A stretch of DNA of 64,000 bases from Nematostella vectensis (taxonomy: Eukaryota; Cnidaria; Anthozoa; Actiniaria; Edwardsiidae): NCBI RefSeq assembly GCF_932526225.1, contig NC_064044.1, forward strand, positions 13,765,453 through 13,829,452, written 5' to 3'. This document shows, piece after piece, positions 63,614 through 64,000 of this stretch. The stretch's first letter is position 1. Every line of letters starts with the position of its first letter. A program made the translations under genes and the position numbers. The notes under the pieces were generated by a model that saw only the letters and a list, made by a program, of their open reading frames with translations, did no database searches and was not told where the DNA came from.

Positions 63614-63952
63614 TTGCAATTAGACATCCGTCTGTCCTGTGGTATACCGAGCGTTCGAAGGATGAAGTGCGGAAAAGATTATTGCGGGTGGCTAAAGATC
63701 GGCCACGCAAACACGTGCGGCCGGAGATGCATGGACACCTACTGCAAGGTGCACCTCCAAAGGCTGCGTAAGGGCAGCCCCCTACCAGTGCCGTGCAGGG
63801 TCTGCGGCATAGGGACTAAGTCGGAGACGCGGTTGTGCCGCCCCTGCGGAGCGAATCGTGAAGGGCAGAGGATGCGTGGCATCGAGAGGCGCGCTCGGGG
63901 ATGGTTCGCACTCGTCCTGTCTGACATCGCAGCCCGCAGTACGGTCAATTAG
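63614..63952 (+). CDS. Cys-rich ORF, possibly mobile-element encoded
   Basis: A 112-codon single-exon frame; the first good ATG may be 63662 (MKCGKDYCGW). It has paired cysteines typical of small zinc-binding folds: KCGKDYCGW, NTCGRRCMDTYCKVH, PCRVCGIGTKSE and LCRPCG, then an Arg-rich tail. Base composition is much more GC-rich than the surroundings. Direct repeats precede it, and agagactgggt flanks it (63950 and at the window edge), which suggests a mobile element cut by the window. I do not recognise a named family. Confidence 0.5.
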   Translation: MQLDIRLSCGIPSVRRMKCGKDYCGWLKIGHANTCGRRCMDTYCKVHLQRLRKGSPLPVPCRVCGIGTKSETRLCRPCGANREGQRMRGIERRARGWFALVLSDIAARSTVN

Positions 63953-64000
63953 AGACTGGGTGGCACAAGGCATACCCAAACGCTCAGTTAGAGACTGGGT

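Overview
This window is animal genomic DNA: AT-rich, with short exons separated by GT/AG introns, many minisatellites and many short inverted-repeat (MITE-like) elements. A Wnt8-type gene, a sialin-type transporter, melatonin-receptor-like rhodopsin-class GPCRs and the repeat style fit an anthozoan cnidarian such as the sea anemone Nematostella. The species is my inference. All gene models were built by hand from reading frames, splice consensus and intron phase; no transcript or database was available.

Layout. (1) 230-10296, plus strand: a ten-exon SLC17/sialin-like anion transporter. Its introns and 3' end are full of tandem repeats, and several of these carry copies of its own splice sites. 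(2) 10.3-20.5 kb: no gene recognised, but inverted repeats, a tRNA-derived element and a LINE 3' end. (3) 20587-23810, plus: a complete five-exon Wnt8-like gene. (4) 23.8-25.8 kb: nested mobile elements. (5) 25899-27499, minus: a two-exon class A GPCR. (6) 27.7-33 kb: a minisatellite interrupted by MITEs and a dead LINE, then gene-poor DNA. (7) 34266-34894, minus: a small secreted cysteine-containing protein. (8) 36645-37753, minus: a second, atypical GPCR with a G-rich 15-bp array just upstream. (9) 43130-61634, minus: a gene of at least 16 exons for a heptad-rich coiled-coil protein. A textbook RFX X-box lies about 95 bp before its start codon, which suggests a ciliary role. (10) 45119-49128, plus: a gene nested antisense in one intron of the coiled-coil gene. 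It encodes a predicted type I membrane protein with 21-residue extracellular repeats. (11) The right end: a possible promoter, a tRNA-like element and a Cys-rich ORF that may belong to a mobile element.

The most unusual signal is a recurrent link between minisatellites and splice junctions. In at least four exons, belonging to two unrelated genes, the repeat unit contains the exon's 3' end plus its 5' splice site, so the intron is paved with decoy donors. In a fifth exon a 31-bp repeat triplicates the 3' splice site. In the coiled-coil gene the 42-bp unit next to the 51103-51258 exon is open in frame, carries a donor in every unit and encodes 14 residues with perfect heptad spacing. Alternative donor use would therefore lengthen the coiled coil by exactly two heptads at a time.
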